Of a DNA stretch of 64,000 nt, positions 9,492 to 19,121 are shown one piece after another. Both the position numbers and the translations under genes were made by a program. Each line of letters starts with the position of its first letter. The stretch's first letter is position 1. The notes beneath the pieces were generated by a model. The model was not told the origin of the DNA, made no database searches, and saw nothing but the letters and a program-made list of their open reading frames with translations. The stretch is from Propioniciclava flava (GTDB taxonomy: Bacteria > Actinomycetota > Actinomycetes > Propionibacteriales > Propionibacteriaceae), in NCBI RefSeq assembly GCF_004126535.1, contig NZ_PPCV01000007.1, positions 124,001-188,000 on the forward strand. The letters are read 5' to 3'.

Positions 9492-10156
9492 TCGACGAAC
9501 TCGCCCCGGGGGAGGCCGAATCGCCCTTCATCGACCCGGTTGCGATGGAGGACGACCCCGAGGAACTGTTCGCGGGGGACCGCGGGGTGCTGGATCAGGC
9601 GGTCCGGCGCGTCCTGGTGCGTCTGCTGCAGCGCCGGTTCCTCCTGGCGGACCGGCACCGCGACGACTGGGCCATCATGGTGGCCAACCAGGCGGTGCTG
9701 GAGTCGCGGCTCAACGATCTGTTCGTGCGACTCGTCGTCGATCACGAGCGTGGTGTGGCTTACAAGGAACAGGTGCGCTCCGATGAGGTGGACGTCCCGA
9801 TCCTGTTGCGTGACGACGCGTACACCCGGGCGGAGACCCTCGTGCTGGTTCACCTCAGAACCGTCTATCAGCGTGAGGTGACGGCGGGGGAGCCTTCGGC
9901 ACGGGTGGACGTTGAGGAGGTCGAACAGACCGTGTTGACCTATTTTGCTGAGGGCGACGGGGACACGGCCAGGAGGCAACGTTCGATCCGCAATGCCCTG
10001 GTCCGGCTGCGCGCGGACGGGATCGTGGAGGAAGAGTCGGAGGGGCGCTATCGGATCAGCCCGCTGGTCGAGATCGTCGTCAGCTCGCAGCGTCTCCACG
10101 ACCTCGTGGAGTGGTTGCACACTCAGACCGCCACGCCGGAGGGGAACCCATCATGA
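9488..10156 (+). CDS. jetB: JetB-like (DUF4194) KITE subunit of the SMC complex
   Basis: A 222-residue DUF4194 protein, equivalent to MksE, the small dimeric winged-helix subunit that binds the kleisin. Seen: [19 protein letters not shown] near the N-terminus, [34 protein letters not shown], and a C-terminal winged-helix ([22 protein letters not shown] then [14 protein letters not shown]). It starts inside the jetA stop (ATGA) and ends inside the jetC start (ATGA at 10153), so the three genes are a tightly coupled translational unit. No unusual features. Confidence 0.87.
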   Translation: MIDELAPGEAESPFIDPVAMEDDPEELFAGDRGVLDQAVRRVLVRLLQRRFLLADRHRDDWAIMVANQAVLESRLNDLFVRLVVDHERGVAYKEQVRSDEVDVPILLRDDAYTRAETLVLVHLRTVYQREVTAGEPSARVDVEEVEQTVLTYFAEGDGDTARRQRSIRNALVRLRADGIVEEESEGRYRISPLVEIVVSSQRLHDLVEWLHTQTATPEGNPS

Positions 10157-13100
10157 CCATGCTCGACACGTTGTTCGGCCTGATCCCGGCCGCCTCGCGC
10201 GGGCAGCAGTGGCTGGCTGAGGAGTTGCAGTTGGTCAACTGGGGTGGCTACGACGGCGGGCCGCATCGCGTCCGGTTCGCCCCCTCGGCGACGTTGCTGT
10301 GCGGCGGATCAGGGTCGGGTAAGTCGACCTTGATGGACGCCTACATCGCGCTGATGATGCCGCACACGACACCGTTCAACGGTGCCTCGAACGGGGGCGT
10401 GGTGGGGCGTCCGCGCGGGGTCGATCAGCGCAACATCGTCTCCTATGGGCGAGGCAAGATCGACGAGTCCCGGACGGAGGAGGGCACGAAGGTGCGCGTC
10501 CTGCGCGGGGAAGGCGTGGACACCTGGACGGCCGTCGCCATGACGTGGGTCGACCATGACGGAGCCCGGTTCACCGCGGTGCGCGGCTGGTACATCCCCG
10601 CTGGGGCTCGCGTCCTGGAGGACACGGTCCGCATGCGGGCGACCGTGGACGGGCCCTTCGACCTCAAGGTGTTGGAGGAGGCAGCCGCTCGGCGGCTCTC
10701 CGATGGTGCGGTGCGGGCTGTGGGCCTGGAGCCGGTGACCACAGATCGGGAGTTTTCCGCGCGGCTGTACTCCGCGCTCGGGATCGGGGCAGCAGGGGCC
10801 GGATCGAAGGCGATGGGCTTGCTGGCGCGCATTCAGGCCGGTCAGCAGATCACCACTGTCGATGACTTGTACAAGCGGCTGGTGTTGGAGGAACCCCTCA
10901 CGCTGGCGCGTGCCGACGAGGTCGTGGCGCACTTCGACGAACTCGACTCGACCCGTCACCGCATGCACACCGCGCAGCAGCAGGTGCGTGCGCTGGAGCC
11001 GGTACGGGGGTTGCGCACCGCCATCGAGGCGTCCGCCGAACGCCTGAGGCTGATCGACGAGGTGGGCGAGTTCAGCGACCCCCGCTCGGCGGCAAGCCTG
11101 TGGCGTGCGACGCGACGGCTGGGCCTGCTGCGCAGCGTTGAGGAGGAGTTGCAGGCGCGCAAGCGTGCCGCGGACGCGTTGACGCAGGAGAAAGTGTCGC
11201 TGGCGGCCGCCGCTGAGGCCGAGCGGGATGGCCTGGTGGAGACGCTGCGGGCCTCCGGCGGCGACCGGCTGGAGACGGCGCACCGTGAGGTGCGGGGCAT
11301 CGAGCGGCGCCTGGGTGACGCGCGGGCGGTACGTGGACGCCTGGACGCGGCCCTGGAGGTGCTGGGGGAGTCGGTCACCTCGTCGCGGCAGTTCGCGGCG
11401 CTGGCGGAGCGGGCCCGTCGAGCACTCGCGGACGCCGACGCGAAACACACCGCTCGGGAAGCCTTCGCCGAGGCCAAGGGAGCCGCCGCACGGGCTCAGG
11501 CCGAGGTCGACCAGGGGGAGGCCGAGGTGCGCCGCGTCCGTGGACGCGCCGACAACATTCCGGCGGCCCTGCACGACTCTCGCGAGGCGGTCGCTGAGGC
11601 GGCGGGCCTCAGCGTCGACGAGGTGCCCTTCGTGGCGGAGTTGATCGAGGTCAGGACCGAGTTCGAACCGTGGCGTGAGGCGTTCAACCTTGCCCTGGGC
11701 GGGTTCGCCACCACCGTCCTGATCGACGCCGACAAGCTTCCGGCTTTCCGCGCTGCCATCAACGGCATTCGCACGCCGGTGCGCCTGCACTACGAAGGGG
11801 TGCGGGTGGGCCTGCCCGCCTCGGGGCAGCAGGATCCCGCCACCTTGCCTGGCCGTCTCCACTACAAGACGGGGCCGTTCACGGGCTGGCTCCAGGATCG
11901 TCTGGCCGATCGGTTCGATTTCGTGTGCGTTGATCGCGTCGAAGACCTAGGGCGGCATCCGCGTGCGTTGACGCTGACCGGTCAGATCGCCCAACTGACC
12001 CGAGGCGCGCACGGCGGGCACGGCCGCGGCAACGTGTTGGGCTTCTCGAACCAGCGTCGCCTCAGCGAACTGGCAGCCCAGATCGACGCGTCGCGGGCCC
12101 GTCTGGTGGACGCGCTGGATGCGGTCGAGCGGGCGGAGGTGCGTCTGGACGCCACGGACGCCCAGCGTGCGGCCTACGCCCGGGTCGCGGAACTGACGTG
12201 GGAACAGGTGGATGTCGCCACGTTGGAGCAGGAGCGCGACCGCTGGGGCGTCGTCATCGAGGAAGTGACGGCCGGGGATCCACGCATTGCGGGGTTGCAG
12301 GGTCAGATCGCCCGCGCGAAGCAGAAGCTTGAGGGGTTGCAGCAAGACATTGGTCGGGCGCGCGCCGTCGCCGAGCGGCTTGAGCAGGAGTGGGGCGACG
12401 TCACCGAGCAGGTCGACGAAGCCCAGGCGACGGTCGATGCCGCCCACGATGCTGCCCTGACGCTGGCGGAGGCACCACGGACGTACCTGGACGCGCAGTT
12501 CGATCCGCCCTCAGCCAGCGAGGATGACCGTCCCTCCGACGCGCTGCGGCGGTTCGACGCCGCGCTCTCGACCGCCTCCCAGCGGCTCACCGCAGATCGG
12601 GAGGCCGCGCAGGCGGCGGTCGGTGACGCGCGGGAGGGCCTGCGGCGCACGATGGCGACGTTCGTGGAGCGCTGGCCCAACCCGAACTTGTTGACCGACC
12701 CGGACACGTCGGTCGGTGACTTCGAACGGATCCTCACCGACCTGGAGACCAGCGGGCTGCACGAACTCGAACAGGAATGGCGCGACAGCCTGCTGACGCT
12801 TTCGGGCAACGACCTGACCGACCTCGATTCGGCGTTGGGGCGTTCCCTGCGAGAGATCCGTGACCGGATCCAGCCGATCAACGACATCTTGGCCGATCTG
12901 CCGTTCTACGACGACGACCATCGCCTGCAGATCACGATCAAGGAGAACCAGTCGCAGATGCGCACCCGGTTCCGCAGCGAGTTGCGCGCCGTCCGGGGCC
13001 AGATTGACGCCGCGACGACCGACGCGGAACGCGACCAGGTCTATGGGCGCATGGCTCGCGTCATTGGCCGGATGCGCCGCTCGGCGCCGGACTTCGCCGA

Positions 13101-13515
13101 CCTGATCGACGTGCGCAATCACGTCCGGGTGAGCGCAGAACGGGTCGACGCACGGACCCGACAGCATGTCGCCCTGTACGACCACATCGGTGAGAAGTCC
13201 GGTGGTGAGTCGCAAGAACTCATCGCGTTCATCGTCGGGGCTGCGCTGCGCTACCAACTCGGCGATGCGGGGGCTGAGCGTCCTCGGTTCGCCCCCGTGT
13301 TCTTGGATGAGGCCCTCATCAAGGCGGACGCCCACTTCACCAAGCGGGCCATCGGCGCCTGGCGGGGGCTGGGCTTCCAGTTGATCATCGGCGCCCCCAA
13401 TGACAAGTACTCAGCGATCGAACCTCACGTGGACGCCGAGTACGACATCCTCAAGGACACCCGGGGCCGTTCGTGGGCCAAGCCGAAGGTCGCGTTACCT
13501 GCGTCGTCGGCGTGA
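10153..13515 (+). CDS. jetC: JetC-like SMC ATPase (MukB/MksB/SbcC-like)
   Basis: The SMC motor of the complex, 1,120 residues. Seen: N-terminal Walker [10 protein letters not shown] (residues about 51-59) preceded by [12 protein letters not shown]; long heptad-rich coiled coils (about 290-500 and 650-900) flanking a hinge-like globular region (about 500-640, including [20 protein letters not shown]); C-terminal ABC signature [10 protein letters not shown] (about 1012) and Walker [15 protein letters not shown] (about 1045). The ATG at 10153 is preferred to a GTG at 10111 because it overlaps the jetB stop as ATGA. Wadjet operons normally continue with jetD, encoding the Toprim-type nuclease; here argS follows after 33 bases. 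Confidence 0.9.
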   Translation: MTMLDTLFGLIPAASRGQQWLAEELQLVNWGGYDGGPHRVRFAPSATLLCGGSGSGKSTLMDAYIALMMPHTTPFNGASNGGVVGRPRGVDQRNIVSYGRGKIDESRTEEGTKVRVLRGEGVDTWTAVAMTWVDHDGARFTAVRGWYIPAGARVLEDTVRMRATVDGPFDLKVLEEAAARRLSDGAVRAVGLEPVTTDREFSARLYSALGIGAAGAGSKAMGLLARIQAGQQITTVDDLYKRLVLEEPLTLARADEVVAHFDELDSTRHRMHTAQQQVRALEPVRGLRTAIEASAERLRLIDEVGEFSDPRSAASLWRATRRLGLLRSVEEELQARKRAADALTQEKVSLAAAAEAERDGLVETLRASGGDRLETAHREVRGIERRLGDARAVRGRLDAALEVLGESVTSSRQFAALAERARRALADADAKHTAREAFAEAKGAAARAQAEVDQGEAEVRRVRGRADNIPAALHDSREAVAEAAGLSVDEVPFVAELIEVRTEFEPWREAFNLALGGFATTVLIDADKLPAFRAAINGIRTPVRLHYEGVRVGLPASGQQDPATLPGRLHYKTGPFTGWLQDRLADRFDFVCVDRVEDLGRHPRALTLTGQIAQLTRGAHGGHGRGNVLGFSNQRRLSELAAQIDASRARLVDALDAVERAEVRLDATDAQRAAYARVAELTWEQVDVATLEQERDRWGVVIEEVTAGDPRIAGLQGQIARAKQKLEGLQQDIGRARAVAERLEQEWGDVTEQVDEAQATVDAAHDAALTLAEAPRTYLDAQFDPPSASEDDRPSDALRRFDAALSTASQRLTADREAAQAAVGDAREGLRRTMATFVERWPNPNLLTDPDTSVGDFERILTDLETSGLHELEQEWRDSLLTLSGNDLTDLDSALGRSLREIRDRIQPINDILADLPFYDDDHRLQITIKENQSQMRTRFRSELRAVRGQIDAATTDAERDQVYGRMARVIGRMRRSAPDFADLIDVRNHVRVSAERVDARTRQHVALYDHIGEKSGGESQELIAFIVGAALRYQLGDAGAERPRFAPVFLDEALIKADAHFTKRAIGAWRGLGFQLIIGAPNDKYSAIEPHVDAEYDILKDTRGRSWAKPKVALPASSA

Positions 13516-13548
13516 GTCAACGCGGTCGCGCTGTGGGACCATGGAGCA

Positions 13549-15183
13549 ATGCAATCGCTTGCCTCTCTGCTCTCCGCGCGGGTCGAGGCGGCCGCCGGCA
13601 TCGATCCCGAGATGCGGCCCGCCACGAAACCGCAGTTCGGCCACTTCCAGACCAACGTCGCGTTGCGTCTGGCCAAGCCGCAGGGGCGTCCCCCGCGCGA
13701 GGTCGCTGCCGATCTGGTGGAGCGCATCGACCTGGCTGACCTGTGCGAACCGCTCGAGATCGCCGGTCCAGGGTTCATCAACCTGCGCATCAAGCCTGAG
13801 GTGCTGGCCCGGGCGGCGTCCGATCTGCTGGCCGACCCGCATACGGGGATCGACCAGGCCGCGCAGCCGCAGCGCATCGTGCTGGACTACAGCTCACCGA
13901 ACGTCGCCAAGCAGATGCACGTGGGCCACCTGCGCACCACGATCATCGGGGACTGCTTCAACCGGGTCCTGACCGCTACCGGCAACACGGTCATCCCGCA
14001 GAATCACATCGGCGACTGGGGCCGTCAGTTCGGCATGCTGATCGAGCAGGCCCTCGATGAGGCCCTCGACCTGAGCGCCCTCGACTTGGCGGGTGCCGAG
14101 GCGCTCTACAAGCGCGCCAACGCCCGACTGTCGTCCGATGAGGGGTTCGCAGACCGGGCTCGCGAGCGCGTCGTAGCACTCCAGGCTGGGGACGAGGAGA
14201 CGCTGGCGATCTGGCGGCGCCTCATCGAGGTCTCCAAGGTCGGCTTCAACGAGGCCTACGACCGGCTGGGGGTGTTGCTGACCGACGCCGATATCGCCGG
14301 GGAGTCCCTCTACAACCCGATGCTGGAGGCCGTCTGTGACGACCTGGAGTCGCGCGGCATCGCCAAGATGGACGACGGCGCGCTGGTCGTGTTCGTCGAC
14401 GGTTTCGACGCCCCCGCCATTTTGCGTAACCGTCACGGCGGCTACGGCTATGACGTGACCGACGTGGCGGCCCAGAAATACCGCGTGGAGCAGTTGCACG
14501 CCGACCGGATCATCTACGTCACCGACGCCCGCCAGCGACACCACTTCGAGTTGGTGTTCGCGGTGGCGCGCAAGGCGGGCTACGTGCCCGAGGGCGTCAG
14601 CACCGAACATGTCGGCTACGGCATGGTGCTGGGTGCCGACGGCAAGCCGTTCTCCACGCGCGAGGGCACCGCGGCCTACCTGATCGACCTGCTGGACGCC
14701 GCCGAGGAGCACGTCACGCGTCCGGTGGCGCTGGCGGCGATCAAGTACGCCGACCTGTCGAGCCAGTTGCAGAAGGACTACGTGTTCGATCCGGTCCGCA
14801 TGACCGCCACCACCGGCGACACGGGCCCGTACCTGCAGTACGCGCACGCGCGCGCCAACCAGATCCTGCGCCGCGCCGAGGCCGAAGGGATCGCGTGGGA
14901 GTCCATCACCGTGCTCACCGAGCCCGCCGAGCAGAACCTTGCCCTCCTGTTGAGCCGTTTCGGTGAGGTCATCGTGGGGGTGGCGTCCGACTTGCAGCCC
15001 CACAAGCTCGCGACCTACCTGTTCGATCTGGCGACGGCGATGAGCGTGTTCTACGAGCAGTGCCCAGTTCTGAAGTCTGAAGGGGAGGTTCGTGCGTCCC
15101 GGCTGGCGCTGTGCGCCACCACGAAGAAGGTGCTGGCGACCGGGCTGAACCTCTTGGGTATCGAGGCTCCCGACCAGATGTGA
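13549..15183 (+). CDS. argS: Arginyl-tRNA synthetase
   Basis: A class I aminoacyl-tRNA synthetase charging tRNA-Arg. Seen: 544 residues; N-terminal Arg-tRNA-synthetase domain (GHFQTNVALRLAK); the HIGH-type motif as HVGH (about residue 124) in SSPNVAKQMHVGHLR; the KMSKS-equivalent as GKPFSTREG (about 365-373), the divergent form usual for ArgRS; and the C-terminal DALR anticodon-binding domain, DTGPYLQYAHARANQILRR onward, ending LNLLGIEAPDQM, close to the invariant C-terminal Met. A short GGAG precedes the ATG. It lies 33 bases downstream of jetC and shares a palindromic terminator with convergent ppgK. Confidence 0.97.
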   Translation: MQSLASLLSARVEAAAGIDPEMRPATKPQFGHFQTNVALRLAKPQGRPPREVAADLVERIDLADLCEPLEIAGPGFINLRIKPEVLARAASDLLADPHTGIDQAAQPQRIVLDYSSPNVAKQMHVGHLRTTIIGDCFNRVLTATGNTVIPQNHIGDWGRQFGMLIEQALDEALDLSALDLAGAEALYKRANARLSSDEGFADRARERVVALQAGDEETLAIWRRLIEVSKVGFNEAYDRLGVLLTDADIAGESLYNPMLEAVCDDLESRGIAKMDDGALVVFVDGFDAPAILRNRHGGYGYDVTDVAAQKYRVEQLHADRIIYVTDARQRHHFELVFAVARKAGYVPEGVSTEHVGYGMVLGADGKPFSTREGTAAYLIDLLDAAEEHVTRPVALAAIKYADLSSQLQKDYVFDPVRMTATTGDTGPYLQYAHARANQILRRAEAEGIAWESITVLTEPAEQNLALLLSRFGEVIVGVASDLQPHKLATYLFDLATAMSVFYEQCPVLKSEGEVRASRLALCATTKKVLATGLNLLGIEAPDQM

Positions 15184-15193
15184 CCTGGCAACG

Positions 15194-15239
15194 CGACGAG
15201 GCGGGCCGACGAGAACGTTCTCGTCGGCCCGCCTCGTCG
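15194..15239. terminator. Bidirectional palindromic terminator between argS and ppgK
   Basis: A perfect 46-bp inverted repeat with no unpaired central base (centre between 15216 and 15217; arms CGACGAGGCGGGCC and onward). It lies between two convergent stop codons and can serve both genes. Confidence 0.85.
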
Positions 15240-15244
15240 TTGGG

Positions 15245-16075
15245 TTAGGACTTGGACGCCTTCTTGGCGCCCTTCTTCGTGGTGGGGACGCCGGGGATGG
15301 TGTCCTTCAGCGCGTCCGGGTGGGCCCGACGCTGTGCGGCCAGATAGGCCGCCCCCACGATCCCGGCCGCGTTGCGAAGCTGGGCGGGGATGATCTCCGT
15401 CTTCAAGTGCAGCAACGGCAGGAACTTGTCGGAGTTCTTGCTGACGCCGCCACCGACGACGAACAGGTCGGGGGAGGTCAGGAACTCCAGGCGCTGGTAG
15501 TAGGGATCCAGGCGCTTGGCCCACTCCTCGTAGCTGAGTTGTTCGCGCTCACGCACCGACGCTGCGGCCATCGACTCGGCGTTGACGCCACCGATTTCGA
15601 TGTGGCCCAACTCCGCGTTGGGGATGAGGACACCGTCGTAGATCAGCGCGGTGCCGATACCCGTGCCCAGCGTCGTGACGATGACCAGGCCAGGGTGATT
15701 CTTGGCGGCGCCGTAACGCACCTCGGCGACCCCGGCGGCGTCGGCGTCATTGACGATGGTGATGTCGCGACCCAGGAGGCTCTCGAAGATCTGACCGGCG
15801 GGTGCGTCTACCCAGGCCGGGTCGATGTTGGCTGCGGAACGGGTCATCCCGTGCATCACAATGGCCGGCACGGTGATGCCGATCGGGCCATCGCCAAGCT
15901 GGTCGGCGAAGGTGTCAACGATCTGCTTGACGACGTCGGCCACGGCCTGCGGCGTCGCAGGCTGCGGGGTCGGGATGCGAACCCGGTCCGTGGCGAACTC
16001 ACCGGTCTTGAGGTCGACGATGGCCCCTTTGATCCCCGATCCGCCGATGTCGATACCCAGCGCGAATTTCTTCAT
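15245..16075 (-). CDS. ppgK: Polyphosphate glucokinase
   Basis: Phosphorylates glucose using inorganic polyphosphate (and usually ATP), an actinobacterial ROK-family enzyme. Seen: the N-terminal phosphate loop [16 protein letters not shown] (residues about 6-21), [22 protein letters not shown] with the catalytic aspartate, the [12 protein letters not shown] adenosine motif, ELGHIEIGG, and [15 protein letters not shown], all in family order over 276 residues. The C-terminus is a lysine-rich tail ([12 protein letters not shown]), common in PpgK, where it may help bind polyphosphate (inference). The start ATG has TAAGCT six bases upstream, suggesting a leaderless message. Confidence 0.96.
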   Translation of the reverse strand: MKKFALGIDIGGSGIKGAIVDLKTGEFATDRVRIPTPQPATPQAVADVVKQIVDTFADQLGDGPIGITVPAIVMHGMTRSAANIDPAWVDAPAGQIFESLLGRDITIVNDADAAGVAEVRYGAAKNHPGLVIVTTLGTGIGTALIYDGVLIPNAELGHIEIGGVNAESMAAASVREREQLSYEEWAKRLDPYYQRLEFLTSPDLFVVGGGVSKNSDKFLPLLHLKTEIIPAQLRNAAGIVGAAYLAAQRRAHPDALKDTIPGVPTTKKGAKKASKS

Positions 16076-16081
16076 GCGCGA

Positions 16082-16087
16082 AGCTTA
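16082..16087 (-). promoter_or_regulatory. -10 element for leaderless ppgK transcript
   Basis: TAAGCT on the minus strand, six bases before the ATG at 16075. It lies at the very end of the upstream PH-domain gene. Confidence 0.4.
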
Positions 16088-17722
16088 GCGATCAGCGGGG
16101 CTTGCCGGAGCCTGATACGGGAGCGAGGGAGGCTGCGGGTCGACGATGCTGGTCGACGGCGTCCACAGGTGTGCCTCGTCGGTCGATTCCGCGGCGGTGG
16201 GCGAGGTGAGGTGCCAGGTCGCCCCGGTGGGCGGGGGAGCCTGACGTTCCTGGGAGCGCGCCTCGCGGGCCAGGTCCATCTCCCCGAACGCGAGACCTCG
16301 AGCCTGGTCGGCTTCGAGGTGCTTGATCCGGGTGTGGGTGAGGGTTCCGCCGGTCAAGGCGACCACCGTCACCAGCCGCAATCGCCGCTCAAGGGGGCCC
16401 TGGGAGATTTGCATCGACTGGAGGCGTGCGTGCGGAATGATCGTTTGGTGACGCTCGAACCAGCCGTCGCGCACGGCGAGCACCTGGTCGTCGCGCGCAT
16501 ATCCGAGCCACGACCACGACAGGGGTGACAGCCATCGGGCCCGTCGTGGCGTCCGGTGAAAGCGAAGATCTTCGAGGCGCAGGTTGGGCCACAGGGCGGT
16601 CAGCGCGAGTTGAATCTGTCGCGGGTTGCCGATCGGCAGGTAGACCGTGGACAGATCCTGGCTGTCGTCGCCCAGCTTGAGCCCCAGCACGGTCAAGGTC
16701 AGGCGGGCCCGTTTCAGGGGACGCCACAGTAACGGCTGGCTGATCTGTACCGACTGCACGCGGTGGGCGGGAATGGTCTGGCTGTGGAGCGTCGTCAGGC
16801 CACGGGTGAGGCGAATACCAGCCGGGGTGGTGGCCAGGGTGTAGTTGAACTGTCCGACGAGCCGCTTGGAGAGGAAGCCGCCCATCGCGATGATCAGCGG
16901 CAGGACGCCCGCGCCCAGCGCGATCCAGGGCTGTTGCAGCCAGATGGAGAATCCCAGCGGGACGAGGAACGCGAGCAGAAGGAACGGGAGTTCTGAGGAC
17001 AGGACCGCACCCAGGATGATCTCGCCGGGGTGGAGCCGAATCAGTACCTGATCGCCTTGGGCGCTGTCGTCCCAGGCCGAGGCGGTCCGCACCGTATCTG
17101 AGGTGGCGACCTGCTGCCGGTGGGCCCGGGCCATCAGGTAGTCACGCATCTGGGTGGCGCGCGTCCGGGTCAGGAAGGAAAGCGTGGTCGGGGCATCAGC
17201 GCCCACATCGATGGTGACCTCGGCCAACCCCAGCAGACGGGCGGCAAGGCGCTGGTTGATATCGACGGACTGGATGCGGCTGAACGCGATCCGCTTGCTT
17301 TCTTGGAACGCCCCGGTGTTCTCCAGGCGCAGTTCGTTGTCGTCGATGACGATCTTGGTCGTCCACCAGCCCCAGTAACCGAAGCCGAGCGACAGCAGCA
17401 GGGCGGCGATGAGCGCCAAAGACCAGCCCGACATCTGCTCCACCAGCGAGCCGATGCGGGTGACGTCCTCCCAACGAATCTGGCCTTGAATGATGGTGGA
17501 GAACAAGGCGTAGCCGCCCGCCAGCACGAAGACCCAGCCACGGACCAAGGGGCTGAGGGGGTGGAGGCGCTCCTCGCTGACGCGTGGGGAGAGGGGAGCC
17601 AGAGGCTGCGGAGTCGTGGCGTCCGGGGGCGGTGCCAGCGAGGCGTCGGTGATCGAGGGCGGGGGCGCGGCGAAGTCCGGGCGTCCGTCGGGGCCCGGGG
17701 TGGGATCCGGTGGGGTGGTCAC
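16085..17722 (-). CDS. Bacterial PH-domain membrane protein (YdbT-like, DUF304)
   Basis: A 545-residue membrane protein built from repeated bPH_2 (DUF304) modules. Seen: a proline-rich cytoplasmic N-terminus (residues 1-50), paired hydrophobic helices (about 62-110 and 240-285), and PH-like segments such as [62 protein letters not shown] and [25 protein letters not shown]: three copies of the same fold. The start overlaps the stop of the upstream YdbS-like gene by four bases. YdbS/YdbT pairs are widespread in Gram-positives; their Bacillus homologues affect bacteriocin resistance, but the molecular function is not established. Confidence 0.85.
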   Translation of the reverse strand: MTTPPDPTPGPDGRPDFAAPPPSITDASLAPPPDATTPQPLAPLSPRVSEERLHPLSPLVRGWVFVLAGGYALFSTIIQGQIRWEDVTRIGSLVEQMSGWSLALIAALLLSLGFGYWGWWTTKIVIDDNELRLENTGAFQESKRIAFSRIQSVDINQRLAARLLGLAEVTIDVGADAPTTLSFLTRTRATQMRDYLMARAHRQQVATSDTVRTASAWDDSAQGDQVLIRLHPGEIILGAVLSSELPFLLLAFLVPLGFSIWLQQPWIALGAGVLPLIIAMGGFLSKRLVGQFNYTLATTPAGIRLTRGLTTLHSQTIPAHRVQSVQISQPLLWRPLKRARLTLTVLGLKLGDDSQDLSTVYLPIGNPRQIQLALTALWPNLRLEDLRFHRTPRRARWLSPLSWSWLGYARDDQVLAVRDGWFERHQTIIPHARLQSMQISQGPLERRLRLVTVVALTGGTLTHTRIKHLEADQARGLAFGEMDLAREARSQERQAPPPTGATWHLTSPTAAESTDEAHLWTPSTSIVDPQPPSLPYQAPASPADR

Positions 17723-18276
17723 AAGCCCGAACCTTCGGCGTCCGACAACTCGATGATGAGGTCGCGCAGCACCCGCGCCTCATCGCCCGGAAGGCCGGGA
17801 ATCACCGCGTCGGCGGCGGCGCTGGCTGTCACCACACTGACGTTGGCTAGCCCGAACGCCCGCAGCAGGGGGCCGGAGTTGACCCGCACCACCTGGATGC
17901 GACCAAACGGGATGATGCTCAGTTCGCGAAACATCAAGCCTTTGACGATGCACAGATCGTTGTCGCGGCGCGCCCACCCGGTTGCGCGCACTGCCCGGCG
18001 TGCTCGCGTCCACAACCACACCCACCAGCCCAGCCCGACGGCCAGGACGAGCGGGGGTAGCCAACGCAGGTCAGGAAGAACGAACCACAGCACCAGCGCG
18101 GCGGGGATGAAGAGGAGGGCGAGTGTGAGGGAGGAGGTGATGCGCCGCACGATCGTCAGTTTGGGCGACACGCGCCGCCAGGCGTCCGAGGGGGGTGCGA
18201 ACGGCTCCACGGCACGGGCAGGCACCCCCGCCAGGCTCGGATCGGCGACGAAGTCGGTGACGGGGCTGGGCTCCAT
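17719..18276 (-). CDS. Bacterial PH-domain membrane protein (YdbS-like, DUF304)
   Basis: A 185-residue partner of the downstream YdbT-like protein. Seen: a cytoplasmic N-terminus ending VSPKLTIVRRI, two adjacent membrane helices (about residues 55-98, LTLALLFIPAALVLWFVL and LPPLVLAVGLGWWVWLW), then a single bPH_2 domain (DNDLCIVKGLMFRELSIIPFGRIQVVRVNSGPLLRAFGLANVSVVTASA) whose last strands resemble the YdbT repeats. The ATG at 18276 is chosen because TAGGGT lies seven bases upstream; a GTG at 18285 would sit almost on that element. The pair probably forms one membrane complex. Confidence 0.82.
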   Translation of the reverse strand: MEPSPVTDFVADPSLAGVPARAVEPFAPPSDAWRRVSPKLTIVRRITSSLTLALLFIPAALVLWFVLPDLRWLPPLVLAVGLGWWVWLWTRARRAVRATGWARRDNDLCIVKGLMFRELSIIPFGRIQVVRVNSGPLLRAFGLANVSVVTASAAADAVIPGLPGDEARVLRDLIIELSDAEGSGL

Positions 18277-18283
18277 GCCCTCC

Positions 18284-18289
18284 ACCCTA
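18284..18289 (-). promoter_or_regulatory. -10 element for the leaderless PH-domain operon
   Basis: TAGGGT on the minus strand, seven bases before the ATG at 18276. Confidence 0.5.
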
Positions 18290-18294
18290 GGGGG

Positions 18295-18930
18295 TCACTC
18301 AGCGTCACCCCACGCTTGTGTGGGCGCCTTTGCGTCGACGCCACCGAACATGACCAGGCCTTTCAGCACGATCGTCGGAGCACCGGGAACGGGTTCGATG
18401 CGTTTGAGGTCGGTACCGCCGAACAGGGCGAGCGTCTCGTTGCGGACGTTGACCCCGGGCGGGACGAGGACATCGACGCCCCCGAAACCGCAGATGATCG
18501 TGAGTTCGACCACGTCGGAGGCGAAGGTGGCGTTACGGAAGTCGAAGTGGGAGCCGCCGAACAACGTCAGGTTCGAGATGTGTCGTCGCGCGCGCCACTT
18601 CCCCGTGCGTCGCAGGCCGCCGAAGATCGCGAAGGTGGTGTCGGCGCCCTCACCGTCCGAGCCGCGCTCCATCGTGGGGCCTCCAGCGGAAGAGAAGGCG
18701 CCGATGGCGCGTCCGGCGTTCGTGCTGGGGACCAGATCCAACGTGAGCGCGCGGAGGTCATCGAAGGTCTTTGCCTGCATGGCCTGCGCGACCCGGGCAT
18801 CGTGCTCTTCCCGGCTGAGTCGCCCTTCGGCATAGGCCGCGGACAAGAGATCAGAGACGAGCGCTCGATCGCTGTCTCCGGCACGCATGCCCGGACGCGG
18901 AGTCGGAGCATTCGACGACATATCACTCAT
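18295..18930 (-). CDS. DUF1707 protein with LiaF-like C-terminal domain
   Basis: A 211-residue protein with no membrane segment. Seen: an N-terminal DUF1707 domain (MRAGDSDRALVSDLLSAAYAEGRLSREEHDARVAQAMQAKTFDDLRALTLDL, residues about 15-68), the short SHOCT-like module of actinobacteria, and a C-terminal beta-rich region (about 98-205) with the repeated pattern FGG (AIFGGLRRTG, LFGGSHFDF, LFGGTDLKR, MFGGVDAK), typical of the cell-wall stress regulator LiaF C-terminal domain. Such proteins are thought to sense or modulate envelope stress; the partner is not evident here. The ATG at 18930 is chosen from the leaderless -10 seven bases away. Confidence 0.78.
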   Translation of the reverse strand: MSDMSSNAPTPRPGMRAGDSDRALVSDLLSAAYAEGRLSREEHDARVAQAMQAKTFDDLRALTLDLVPSTNAGRAIGAFSSAGGPTMERGSDGEGADTTFAIFGGLRRTGKWRARRHISNLTLFGGSHFDFRNATFASDVVELTIICGFGGVDVLVPPGVNVRNETLALFGGTDLKRIEPVPGAPTIVLKGLVMFGGVDAKAPTQAWGDAE

Positions 18931-18937
18931 AAGGAGA

Positions 18938-18943
18938 ACCCTA
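18938..18943 (-). promoter_or_regulatory. -10 element for leaderless DUF1707 gene
   Basis: TAGGGT on the minus strand, seven bases before the ATG at 18930; no ribosome binding site follows it. Confidence 0.5.
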
Positions 18944-19121
18944 GGCTCGGGTCGGTTCGCGCGGGGTGGTTGGTCAGGCGAACCCGGGTGCAATCAGGGC
19001 CGTTCTAGAGGGAACGCCGCGTCGGCGCAGACAGGCTAGCGTGGCCGCACAACTCGTGTAATGCTGTTGTACAGCGTCCCGAGCAGCAGCCTGATGTGAC
19101 GCGACCGGGGGAGGCGAATCG

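Noticed and set aside
13516-13548. Search for a jetD gene, frameshifted or in another frame, after jetC
   Set aside because: Only 33 bases separate jetC from argS, and the frames upstream of jetA encode SanA and Pgi, so no local jetD exists.
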